Of a stretch of 64,000 nt of DNA, positions 8,140-15,582 are shown in pieces. This stretch comes from Acidobacteriaceae bacterium (GTDB lineage: Bacteria > Acidobacteriota > Terriglobia > Terriglobales > Acidobacteriaceae), in contig JANXZM010000096.1 in the NCBI GenBank assembly GCA_025355505.1, positions 62,001 through 126,000 of the forward strand, in the 5' to 3' direction. Made by a program: the position numbers and the translations under genes. Position 1 is the first letter of the stretch. Each line of letters begins with the position of its first letter. A model generated the notes under the pieces. The model searched no databases. It saw only the letters and a list, made by a program, of their open reading frames with translations, and had not been told where the DNA came from.

Positions 8140-9357
8140 ATGACACAAGCTTCGGTCCATCCCAAGCACTTTCTTTCCGACAAGGTTGAGCATTTTACCG
8201 AGTCCGTGATTCGCGAAATGACTCGGCAGGCGATGCAATATGACGCGGTCAATCTGGCGCAGGGGTTTCCCGATTTTTCCGCGCCCGCGGAAATCAAGCG
8301 TGCGGCGCAGGAAGCGATCGCCGCCGACGTGAATCAGTACGCCATCACCTGGGGCGCCAAAAACCTGCGCGCCGCCATCGCGCGGCAGATGCAGGAGTGG
8401 CAGGGGATCGAGGTCGATCCGGAAAAAGAAATTACGGTGTGCTGCGGCTCCACCGAAGCAATGATCGCTACGCTCTTGGCGGTGTGTAACACGGGCGATG
8501 AAATTATCGTCTTCGAGCCTTTCTACGAGAACTATGGGCCGGACGCGATTCTGAGCGGAGCCAAGCCGCGCTTCGTTAGTTTGCGTCCTCCGCGGGTGGC
8601 GGGTGGCGAGTGGACGTTCGACGAACAGGAGTTGCGCGAGGCGTTTCAGCATGAGACCACGACACATCACACCAAGGCCATCATCCTTAACACGCCAAAC
8701 AACCCTACCGGCAAGGTATTCAGCCGAAAAGAACTGGAACTGATTCGCGATCTGTGTGTCGAATACAACGTGCTTGCCATCACCGACGAAATCTACGAGC
8801 ACATTCTTTACGATGGATCGGAGCACATTTCGATTGCGCGGCTCGATGGCATGCGTGAACGCACGATCACGATCAACGGGCTTTCGAAAAGCTACAGCGT
8901 CACGGGATGGCGCGTGGGCTGGGCGGTTGCGCCGCCGGCCATTACCAATGCGATCCGCAAGGTGCATGACTTCCTGACCGTGGGCGCGCCCGCGCCTTTG
9001 CAGGAAGCTGGAGCGACGGCGTTACGCCTGCCTCCCAGTTACTACCGCGAACTGGCCGACCGGTACCGCACGCGGCGCGATCATCTGATCCCGGCGCTGG
9101 AGAAAGCCGGGTTTCGTTGTTATCGTCCGCGGGGCGCGTATTACGTGATGACGGACATCAGCGCCTTCGGGTTCGCGAGCGACGTGGAGTTCGCGGCTTA
9201 CCTGGTGAAGGAGATCGGCATCGCCTGCGTGCCGGGGTCTAGTTTTTACAAGCATCCGAAAGACGGGTCCCAACAGGTACGTTTCGCCTTTTGCAAGAAG
9301 CCTGAGACACTGGATGAGGCGGCGCGACGGTTGGAAAATCTGCGGTCACGTCTGTAG
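8140..9357 (+). CDS. PLP-dependent class I aminotransferase
   Basis: A fold-type I aminotransferase of about 405 residues, closest in feel to the kynurenine/methionine/glutamine transaminase group. Visible motifs are NLAQGFPDFSAP, the INQYAITWGAKNLR-like region, the NNPTG motif (LNTPNNPTGKVFS), TDEIYEHI with the PLP-ring Asp, and NGLSKSYSVTGWRVGW with the Schiff-base lysine (about K250). The C-terminal VRFAFCKK holds the Arg that binds the substrate carboxylate. I chose ATG 8140 (MTQASVHPKHF); a TTG at 8083 would add 19 unconserved-looking residues. Substrate preference is not certain. The gene stands alone. Confidence 0.88.
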   Translation: MTQASVHPKHFLSDKVEHFTESVIREMTRQAMQYDAVNLAQGFPDFSAPAEIKRAAQEAIAADVNQYAITWGAKNLRAAIARQMQEWQGIEVDPEKEITVCCGSTEAMIATLLAVCNTGDEIIVFEPFYENYGPDAILSGAKPRFVSLRPPRVAGGEWTFDEQELREAFQHETTTHHTKAIILNTPNNPTGKVFSRKELELIRDLCVEYNVLAITDEIYEHILYDGSEHISIARLDGMRERTITINGLSKSYSVTGWRVGWAVAPPAITNAIRKVHDFLTVGAPAPLQEAGATALRLPPSYYRELADRYRTRRDHLIPALEKAGFRCYRPRGAYYVMTDISAFGFASDVEFAAYLVKEIGIACVPGSSFYKHPKDGSQQVRFAFCKKPETLDEAARRLENLRSRL

Positions 9358-9387
9358 AGTTGCGGCTTGCTTGGTATTCACAGGCAA

Positions 9388-9418
9388 CGGAGACGCGGCA
9401 AGACGCGTCTCTACAGAA
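9388..9418. repeat. gacgcggcaagacgcgtctctac dispersed palindrome
   Basis: GAGACGCGGCAAGACGCGTCTCTACAG contains AGACGCG/CGCGTCT as a short stem. Related copies lie at about 1203-1243, 28090-28120 and 32350-32398, always outside genes. Confidence 0.6.
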
Positions 9419-9466
9419 CTGTACGAGTTGCGGTAAAAGTAGCGGCTCTTCCACAGCAAACTGCGC

Positions 9467-9472
9467 TATACT
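9467..9472 (+). promoter_or_regulatory. TATACT -10 box upstream of the coiled-coil/zapA unit
   Basis: A TATACT hexamer stands 43 nt before the ATG at 9515. No convincing -35 is seen at the standard distance. It is the same -10 hexamer as the one ahead of infC. Confidence 0.3.
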
Positions 9473-9514
9473 TCGCCTCAACGCTGAAACATTCCCCGAA
9501 AGCGAGTGGTGGCC

Positions 9515-9811
9515 ATGTCCGTGAAAACCGTGGAAGAGGTATCTGCCGAGGTTCCGGCGGAAGATTTTGAGGCACTGGAAGAGAAAGTTTATCGCACCAT
9601 TGAGTTGTACAAGGCCGCTAAAGACGCTCGGGTTACCGCCGAGCGTGACGTAAAGCGGGTGCGAGAGCAACTCGAAGAGCGCGAGGAAGAAAACGAAGCC
9701 ATGCGCCGCGAGCTGGTGCAACTGCGCAAGGACCGCGAAGACATACGAGTCCGGGTGGAGAAAATGTTGGGCCAGATGGAAAGCCTGACGCAAGAGCAGG
9801 CGGCAAGCTGA
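9515..9811 (+). CDS. Short coiled-coil protein upstream of zapA
   Basis: A 98-residue protein that is almost entirely charged heptad-like coiled coil (about residues 14-92: ALEEKVYRTIELYKAAKDAR, then EREEENEAMRRELVQLRKDRED). No signal or membrane segment is present. The gene is 92 nt upstream of zapA on the same strand. Size, composition and position resemble small division coiled-coil proteins of the ZapB type, but I see no sequence signature that proves this. The start at ATG 9515 is preferred over an in-frame GTG at 9506. Confidence 0.75.
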   Translation: MSVKTVEEVSAEVPAEDFEALEEKVYRTIELYKAAKDARVTAERDVKRVREQLEEREEENEAMRRELVQLRKDREDIRVRVEKMLGQMESLTQEQAAS

Positions 9812-9903
9812 ACGATTACTGCGAACCAAACGATGGCGGCAAACTTTCGTCCGGCAAACATGCGTCCGGCAGTGATCTGGCGGATCATCCGCCGAGGAGT
9901 GAC

Positions 9904-10281
9904 ATGGCCACTGCGAGCAACGAACCTTCGGCAGATGCGATGACGAAACCTGTTCCGGCCAAAGATGTGCCGGCGACAAAGGCTGTCAACGGCAGCGTGC
10001 GCGTCGAAATCTTCGACCAGGTCTATAACCTGCGGGGCTCTGACGCGGAGTACATTGTGAAGCTTGCCGAATACGTGGACGGCAAGATGCGCGCGGTGTC
10101 GGAACAGACGGCGACGGTCGATTCGGTGCGACTGGCGGTGCTGGCGGCGCTGAATATTGCGGATGAATATCATCTACTGAAGCGGCAACTGCAGACGGCT
10201 TCGCCGGAAGCGCGGCAGCGGGCCAGCAAACTCGCAAGCGCGCTGGACGAAGTTTTGCAAGATACCCGGCGCATCGGCTGA
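9904..10281 (+). CDS. zapA: Cell division protein ZapA
   Basis: ZapA bundles FtsZ protofilaments at the division site. The 125-residue protein has a Pro/Ala-rich 30-residue leader, then the ZapA core: VRVEIFDQVYNLRGSDAEYI, LAEYVDGKMRAV, and the helix VDSVRLAVLAALNIADEYHLLKR that forms the tetrameric coiled coil. It lies after a short coiled-coil gene and before a probable 6S RNA, the same zapA-ssrS order known from Proteobacteria. Confidence 0.92.
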   Translation: MATASNEPSADAMTKPVPAKDVPATKAVNGSVRVEIFDQVYNLRGSDAEYIVKLAEYVDGKMRAVSEQTATVDSVRLAVLAALNIADEYHLLKRQLQTASPEARQRASKLASALDEVLQDTRRIG

Positions 10282-10369
10282 AGTCGGTCGTAACCTTGGG
10301 TTCATCTTTTTTACACACTCGCGGCGCAACTGGTAGCAAACTTCCTGCCAACTATTTTTCATTTTCCTC

Positions 10370-10398
10370 TTGCGAATCTCTTCGAAGTTTCCTAGCAT
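10370..10398 (+). promoter_or_regulatory. Sigma-70-like promoter for the structured RNA after zapA
   Basis: TTGCGA (10370-10375) and TAGCAT (10393-10398) are spaced by 17 nt. This places a start near 10405, just ahead of the closing stem of the predicted RNA. Confidence 0.6.
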
Positions 10399-10404
10399 CC
10401 AAAG

Positions 10405-10603
10405 TGAAAGCCGACCTACGGAGTTGGTGATGGTGGTAACCGATTTTTGAACCAATGCCGAATGAACGGGGACTCGACTCGCAAAAAGATCCTGTGTGCT
10501 AAGTTCCGCCATGCGGAAAAGCCTAATGGGTCGCGGCGGGTTCCCACCGTCTGAGACGGGTTCATTCTCGGCCCACCACACGGCCCAGTGGGTCGGCTTG
10601 TTT
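10405..10603 (+). ncRNA. ssrS: Probable 6S RNA
   Basis: No good ORF fills this gap, but the sequence can fold into one long rod. AAGCCGACC (10408-10416) pairs perfectly with GGTCGGCTT (10591-10599), and further in GGTGG near 10432-10436 can meet CCACC near 10573-10577. The length of about 195 nt, the closing stem, the purine/G-rich 3-prime half (GGGTCGCGGCGGGTTCCCACC, read in parts) and its own promoter fit 6S RNA, which traps the housekeeping RNA polymerase in stationary phase. The position just after zapA matches the conserved ssrS locus of other phyla. I cannot run a covariance model, so identity is inferred; a different structured RNA is possible. Confidence 0.62.
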
Positions 10604-10787
10604 AGTTCAGGTGTCAGGTCTTAGGTGTATAGGCAGCGGGCAGATGGCAGTTGTGCACCGTCATAGGAATTATCTTGGACGGGCGAGACGCCCGTCACTC
10701 CAGTGAGAACCGTGAACTCCCCTGATATTAGCGCTCCTGCTAGACTCTCACTAGAACTCAGCCCACAATTGGAGCATCCAAACTAAC

Positions 10788-11594
10788 GTGTTCCCCAGAC
10801 TTTTCCATATTGGCAGTTTCTATCTGCCCACTTACGGTGTCCTGGTCGCCTCAGGCGTGCTGATCGGGCTCTGGATCAGCGTGCGCAATGCAGAGAAGCA
10901 GGGCATCAACGGCGACGATGCCTGGAATCTTGGCATTCTGGTTGTGCTCGCCGGAATTATCGGGGCGAAAATTCTTTATATCATCAACGACTGGAGCGAC
11001 TACGCAAACAACTGGCGCGAGATTTTCAGCCTCAACACGCTGCAGGCGGGAGGGGTATTTTCCGGCGGACTGATTGCCGCCCTGCTCACGGGGGTCTGGT
11101 ACATGCGGCGTCACCACATGCCGGTGCTGCGGACCACCGACGCCATCGCGCCTGGGCTTGCCCTTGGACACGTTTTCGGGCGCTTCGGTTGTTTCTCGGC
11201 AGGCTGCTGTTACGGCAAACCCACCAGTCATTTCTGGGGCGTGATCTTCACCAATACTCTGGCCCATGATATCAGTGGAACTCCGCTCGGCGTCAGGATT
11301 GAACCGACACAGTTGATCGAAGCCGCGGCGGAGTTTTTGAATTTTCTGCTGCTGGTCTGGCTGCTGAAGCGCAAGAAGTTCGACGGGCAGGTGTTTGGCA
11401 GCTTCATGATCCTGTACGGAATCGAGCGTTACTTCATCGAGTTCCTGCGCGACGATCCCGGTCGCGGAGAAGTGTTCGGCGGGCTGATGACGGCAACGCA
11501 GTTGATTTCGATCCTGCTGGTGGTTGGCGGCGGATTGATCTGGTGGCTAAAGAGTGGAGTGGCTAAGAGAGTGCCGGCACAGAGCAGCGTTTAG
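10788..11594 (+). CDS. lgt: Prolipoprotein diacylglyceryl transferase
   Basis: An integral membrane enzyme that adds diacylglycerol from phosphatidylglycerol to the lipobox cysteine of prelipoproteins. The 268-residue protein has about seven hydrophobic segments, the N-terminal HIGSFYLPTYGVLVA signature, and the Lgt hallmark GRFGCFSAGCCYGKPT that surrounds the essential Arg. The late segment YGIERYFIEFLRDDPGR is also typical. It starts with GTG. The next gene begins 12 nt after its stop, so the two are probably co-transcribed. Confidence 0.96.
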   Translation: MFPRLFHIGSFYLPTYGVLVASGVLIGLWISVRNAEKQGINGDDAWNLGILVVLAGIIGAKILYIINDWSDYANNWREIFSLNTLQAGGVFSGGLIAALLTGVWYMRRHHMPVLRTTDAIAPGLALGHVFGRFGCFSAGCCYGKPTSHFWGVIFTNTLAHDISGTPLGVRIEPTQLIEAAAEFLNFLLLVWLLKRKKFDGQVFGSFMILYGIERYFIEFLRDDPGRGEVFGGLMTATQLISILLVVGGGLIWWLKSGVAKRVPAQSSV

Positions 11595-11606
11595 TTTTCC
11601 TTCCAA

Positions 11607-12650
11607 ATGCCAGAATTCCCTATCACTCTCGTGGTCGCTGAAAGCGGCGCCGGACAGCGTCTGGACCAATATCTTGCTGCGCAACTTTCCGAGGTCAGAC
11701 ACGCGGAAGTCAGCCGGGCCCGCGTGCAGCAACTCATCGAGAAGGGTGAGGTGTTGGTGAACGAGACCGCGGCGAAGGCGTCGCTGCGGTTGAAGGGCGA
11801 TGAGCGGGTCACGGTCACCGGACCGCCGCAAGCTCCAGCACTGCGCGCAATTCCGGAAGAAATTGCGCTTGATATCGTCTATGAGGACGACGACCTGGCG
11901 ATCGTGAACAAGCCTGCGGGCATGATGGTCCATGCGGGAGCGGGAGCGACCGAAGATGCGCGCAACCGCGGAACCCTGGTCAATGCGCTGCTCCATCACT
12001 TTGGAACGCTTTCGGCGGTCGGCGGCGAACTGCGTCCCGGGATTGTGCATCGTCTGGATCGGGCTACCAGCGGGCTGATGGTGGTGGCGAAGAACGACGA
12101 ATCGCACCAGCGGCTGGCAAAACAGTTCAGCGGGCGCGAGGTGCACAAGACCTACATTGCGCTGGTCCACGGCTGGCCGAAGCAGGATCGCGGCACGATT
12201 CAAAGCGCGATCAGCCGCCACTCGCAGCGGCGCACACGAATGACGACACGGGGCTTCGGTGGCCGCGAGGCGGTGACGCATTACTCGGTGCAGCGAAAGA
12301 TCGATGCGCCTTATGGCAAGTTTGCGCTGGTCGAACTCAAGATCGAGACGGGACGCACGCACCAGATTCGCGTGCATATGTCGTCGGTGGGACATCCGGT
12401 GGTGGGCGACGCTCTCTATGGCGCGCCGGGCGAATTGCGGTCGCAGTCGAACAAGCGGCGGTCGGCAGGGATGCCCGCGACGCTGACGTTGGGTCGAAAT
12501 TTTCTGCATTCGGCAGTGCTCGAGTTCGCGCATCCCCGTACAAAGGAGTTGCTCAAGTTTTCTCGGCCGTTACCGAAGGAACTGGAGGACTTGCTGGATA
12601 GCCTGGAGAATGCTCAGCAGGAAGGTCCTCGGCTGGAACCTGGTCAGTAA
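11607..12650 (+). CDS. RluA/RluD-family 23S rRNA pseudouridine synthase
   Basis: A 347-residue protein that converts specific uridines in rRNA (RluD-type) to pseudouridine. An N-terminal S4 RNA-binding domain (about 14-75, QRLDQYLAAQL...ARVQQLIEKGEVLVN) precedes the catalytic domain. The catalytic Asp lies in HRLDRATSGLMVVAKN (about D151). The family block GRTHQIRVHMSSVGHPVVGDALYG is present near the end. Length and the S4 domain favour RluD over RluA, but the target site is not provable here. It follows lgt by 12 nt. Confidence 0.9.
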   Translation: MPEFPITLVVAESGAGQRLDQYLAAQLSEVRHAEVSRARVQQLIEKGEVLVNETAAKASLRLKGDERVTVTGPPQAPALRAIPEEIALDIVYEDDDLAIVNKPAGMMVHAGAGATEDARNRGTLVNALLHHFGTLSAVGGELRPGIVHRLDRATSGLMVVAKNDESHQRLAKQFSGREVHKTYIALVHGWPKQDRGTIQSAISRHSQRRTRMTTRGFGGREAVTHYSVQRKIDAPYGKFALVELKIETGRTHQIRVHMSSVGHPVVGDALYGAPGELRSQSNKRRSAGMPATLTLGRNFLHSAVLEFAHPRTKELLKFSRPLPKELEDLLDSLENAQQEGPRLEPGQ

Positions 12651-12688
12651 GCGCGGGGCGCGGTTCGAGCGCTCGGCCGCGGGCTATA

Positions 12689-13780
12689 ATGAAGAAATCA
12701 ATCTTGATGAAATCGCGTATTTTTGTGTTTCTGGTTGCTATTCATGTACTGGCTGGCTCGCTCATCGGCCAGACGGCGCCGTCGGCTTCCACCCCGCCGG
12801 CTACGCAGAATCCCCCCGAGAAAACGAGCGCTCCGCCCGACGGCAAGACGCAGGCTCCGGCAACACCAGTTCCGGCGGCGCCGACGCCAGGAGCGCAGGC
12901 TCCGGCGCAACTGGAGAATCCAGCCAAGTCCGAATCTGATGAGTCGGTCGCGACCATCGTCCACGTGGTCAACGAAGTTCGCGTGGTGTTCACGGTCACC
13001 GACCGGCGCGGCCGCTACATCAAGGATATGAAGAGAACTGACTTCAGAGTCATCGACGATCAAAAGCCGGCGGAGATGCGCAGCTTCCGCAGCGAGACCG
13101 ATCTGCCGCTGCAGGTTGGGTTGCTGGTGGACGCGAGCAACTCGGTGCGCGACCGCTTCAAGTTCGAGCAGGAAGCGGCCATCGAGTTTTTGAATGCCGT
13201 CATTCGCCCACGCTACGACAAGGCATTCGTGGTGGGCTTTGACGCCACGCCTGAAGTTACACAGGATTTTACGGACAGCACCGAGGGTCTTTCGGCGGGA
13301 GTGCGTATGTTGCGGGCGGGCGGCGGGACAGCAATGTACGACGCGCTGTACTTTGCGTGCCGGGACAAGCTGTTGAAGCAGGAGCAGACGGGACCGGTGC
13401 GGCGCGCCATCATTCTGCTGAGCGACGGCGAAGACAACCTGAGCCACGTGACGCGTGAAGAAGCCATCGATATGGCGGCGCGGGCGGAAGTGATCGTCTA
13501 CACCATCAGCACGAACATCAGCGGCATGCATGGCAAGGGCGACAAGGTGCTGGAGCGCATCGCGGAGGCTACGGGCGGCCGGGCGTTTTTTCCGTTTCAG
13601 ATGCGCGACGTGTCGGATGCGTTTCTCTCCATTCAAGAGGAGTTGCGCAGCCAGTATGCAATCGCTTACAAGCCGGCGAATTTTGCCGCGGATGGGCGCT
13701 ATCGCACGATCGAAATCCTGGCCCATGATAAGGGCCTGAAGGTGCGCACCCGCAAGGGATACTACGCTCCGAAGCAGTAA
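12689..13780 (+). CDS. Secreted VWFA-related protein (acidobacterial type, copy 1)
   Basis: A 363-residue exported protein. A signal sequence (residues about 1-28) ends near SLIGQ and is followed by a Pro/Ala linker to about residue 80. Then come the beta-rich TDRRGRYIKDMKRTDFRVIDD block and a von Willebrand factor A domain. The metal site DASNS (148-152) fits DxSxS, and GGGTAMYDAL and LLSDGEDN fit the other metal-ion loops. The C-terminal KVRTRKGYYAPK is typical of the TIGR03436-type acidobacterial family. The role is unknown; adhesion or surface sensing is a guess. A second Met at codon 7 is an alternative start. Confidence 0.85.
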   Translation: MKKSILMKSRIFVFLVAIHVLAGSLIGQTAPSASTPPATQNPPEKTSAPPDGKTQAPATPVPAAPTPGAQAPAQLENPAKSESDESVATIVHVVNEVRVVFTVTDRRGRYIKDMKRTDFRVIDDQKPAEMRSFRSETDLPLQVGLLVDASNSVRDRFKFEQEAAIEFLNAVIRPRYDKAFVVGFDATPEVTQDFTDSTEGLSAGVRMLRAGGGTAMYDALYFACRDKLLKQEQTGPVRRAIILLSDGEDNLSHVTREEAIDMAARAEVIVYTISTNISGMHGKGDKVLERIAEATGGRAFFPFQMRDVSDAFLSIQEELRSQYAIAYKPANFAADGRYRTIEILAHDKGLKVRTRKGYYAPKQ

Positions 13781-13823
13781 CCGGCCGGATTCGAACTTCG
13801 CGCCGAAGCCATCATCATTTCCA

Positions 13824-14322
13824 ATGGCTGGATGTTCAGGGACTGCGCTGGCGAAAAAGCTGGGCATCTAAGGCTGATTTTCGCGCTGCCCTGTTGCATA
13901 TGCCGGAGGATGTGAAGACCGAACTTCGCGACGCGCTGGGGAAATGCCGGATCCAACGCATCCGTGGAGACACCGGCAGAGATCTCGATTTCATTTTCCT
14001 TTTTGCCAAATCGCGCGCGGGGCTGGAACCTGAACTGGCGCCGGCCGCGAAGGGGCTGGCGCCGGCGGGCATGCTGTGGATCTCGTGGCCGAAGAAGAGT
14101 TCAGGCGTCGCCACCGACCTCCCGGAAAACATGATTTGCCGGAGCGGGCTTGATGCCGGTCTGGTGGACGTGAAAGTCTGCGCCGTCACCGGCGTCTGGT
14201 CGGGATTGAAGTTCGTGATCCCGGTTAAGAATCGGCCGCAAGAGAAACGGCGTAACGTTTACAATCCCAGCGCTGATCATTCTCCGCTGCAAACTGCATA
14301 TCCATCCCTCCGCTCGGGATGA
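13824..14322 (+). pseudogene. DUF3052-like gene broken by a 1-nt frameshift
   Basis: An ATG at 13824 opens MAGCSGTALAKKLGI and then hits TAA at 13869. Removing the single T at 13869 joins this to KADFRAALLHMPEDVKTE and continues to LDFIFLFAKSRAGLE, PAGMLWISWPKKSSGVATDL and LVDVKVCAVTGVWSGLKFV. Together these match a DUF3052-type protein of about 135-140 residues. The downstream half alone could start at TTG 13894, but it would lack the conserved N-terminus. The last 15 or so codons run into a copy of the gcgctcgggatgac repeat, so the end may also be altered. Either a real pseudogene or a base-call error. Confidence 0.75.
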
Positions 14323-14509
14323 CAATCCCTAAAATTGCGCGTTGAAGATGTGCGACACCTGCGAATGGTTGCCCGCCTAAAGAGACGTTTTGGGGGATAG
14401 GTACCGCGCAACTTGGGCCAGGGAAGCGGGTTTACATGCAGTAGACGCGGTTCCCAGGCAACAAGGCCCCGAGAGTCCGCCGGAATGGGGATCGAAAGGA
14501 GAACGGAAT

Positions 14510-14782
14510 ATGAAACGCATGATAGCTGGGCTTCTATTGATGATCGGGCTGGGCGCGGGAACGATGTTTGCCGAAGATGGCTACCGGCGAGAGCGCGACA
14601 TCCGGCGCGATGAGGCGAAGATTGCGCATGACCGATGGGAACTGCGGCGCGATCTCTACTACGGGAACTACGCGGGTGCGCGGCATGAACAAAAAGAGTT
14701 GCGGCGCGAGTATCGCGACTTGGACCGTGACTACCGCCACTTAAACCGGGATCGCAGCGACAGGTATTGGGACCGGCGGTGA
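14510..14782 (+). CDS. Small secreted Arg/Asp/Tyr-rich protein
   Basis: A 90-residue protein with a clear signal peptide (MKRMIAGLLLMIGLGAGTMF, cleavage likely near FAED). The mature part is a highly charged helix (RRERDIRRDEAKIAHDRWEL, then REYRDLDRDYRHLNRDRSDR) rich in Arg, Asp and Tyr. AAAGGAG lies about 8 nt before the ATG. No known catalytic motif is seen. It belongs to the class of small periplasmic charged proteins common in this phylum; function unknown. Confidence 0.75.
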   Translation: MKRMIAGLLLMIGLGAGTMFAEDGYRRERDIRRDEAKIAHDRWELRRDLYYGNYAGARHEQKELRREYRDLDRDYRHLNRDRSDRYWDRR

Positions 14783-14860
14783 GAGGCGTTCGCGGTGAAG
14801 GATTTGCCGCAGGCGCGGTGAGGGGCTAAAGGTTATCGACGCGGAGGCAGCCACAATCAA

Positions 14861-15205
14861 TTAGGCCCACGCGCTGCGGCAGCGGGCGTGGGCCGTTTCA
14901 CGCAAGCAATCAAGCCGCACCAGCGTTTCGTGGTGACCGCGGTCGTCGTCGTGATGGCCCCGGTCGTGGTGGTCGCCGCTGCGCCACTTTGCTTCTTCGA
15001 GTTGCTCGCGGCGCTTGTGGGCTTGTTTGCTTCCCTCGCCGTGGCGCTGGATCGCGTCGCGGAGCTTATCTTCGGCCTAATGAATACGTCTTTCACATGC
15101 TTCGTGTCTGTCGCCTCTATCGTCCGCACGCACCGGGAGGGACGAGCCCAGCAAGCCGATGATCGTCGGCAATGCAGCGCAAAGAATTCTAAGCATTCGG
15201 GTCAT
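14861..15205 (-). pseudogene. Small secreted charged protein with an in-frame amber codon
   Basis: On the minus strand AAGGAG precedes ATG 15205 and encodes a good signal peptide (MTRMLRILCAALPTIIGLLG, ending near VRADD). The frame stops at TAG 15079-15077 after CERRIH. It then stays open for 71 more codons (AEDKLRDAIQRHGEGSKQAH, KRREQLEEAKWRSGDHHDRG and onward) to a TAA at 14863. The second part has the charged-helix composition expected for the mature protein, so a one-base K-to-stop change is the simplest reading. Suppression or sequencing error are alternatives. It converges with the 14510 gene. Confidence 0.6.
14864..14894. terminator. Hairpin between convergent small genes
   Basis: GGCCCACGC (14864-14872) and GCGTGGGCC (14886-14894) form a perfect 9-bp GC-rich stem, followed on the plus strand by GTTTC. 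It could act as a weak terminator for the gene ending at 14782. It overlaps the end of the minus-strand pseudogene. Confidence 0.4.
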
Positions 15206-15582
15206 GACTTCTCCTTGTGAATCGTATTTTGAGTGGAGTTAACTTACGCTTGGGCCGATGTAGACGCTGTTTTTTTGAGAGAGTAGTCCGAGTGATGGAC
15301 TTGCGCAAGAGCGGGATGGATTGGATGCGCGGGGCGCGGGGCGCTGCTCCACGCTGATTTATGAAGAGCAGCTGGAACCGAGCTGCACTCGGCTTGGACG
15401 GGCGGGGACGGCCCGTCCCTACACGAGTTACTGGCCGGTTCCTGTCAGTTTGATTACTGCCGGGCCTAAGGACAACGTGCGCTATCGTTACCCGCCGGAG
15501 GGGCCACCCGCCTTCACTTCCCGGTGCTCGAACATATCTGTTTCAACTGTGATCTGGGATCTTCATTCTGGGACTTCTCTCG
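15206..15582. other. Non-coding gap with repeat copies
   Basis: No gene is supported in this 377-nt gap. It holds the promoter side of the small minus-strand pseudogene at its left end and a GC-rich palindrome near 15400-15422 (ggacgggcggggacggcccgtccctacac). The preceding gagctgcactcggcttgga is nearly repeated at about 19703-19722, so the two gaps on either side of the TonB-dependent receptor carry related repeats. Confidence 0.6.

Noticed and set aside
13860..13880. Programmed +1 frameshift in the DUF3052-like gene
   Set aside because: The site reads ATC TAA with no AGGGGG-like internal ribosome binding site and no slippery CUU UGA, so an RF2-type shift is unlikely.
14857..15129. 90-codon minus-strand frame rich in Thr and Ala
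   Set aside because: It is in the wrong frame relative to the signal peptide and charged helix of the interrupted small secreted gene, and has no ribosome binding site.
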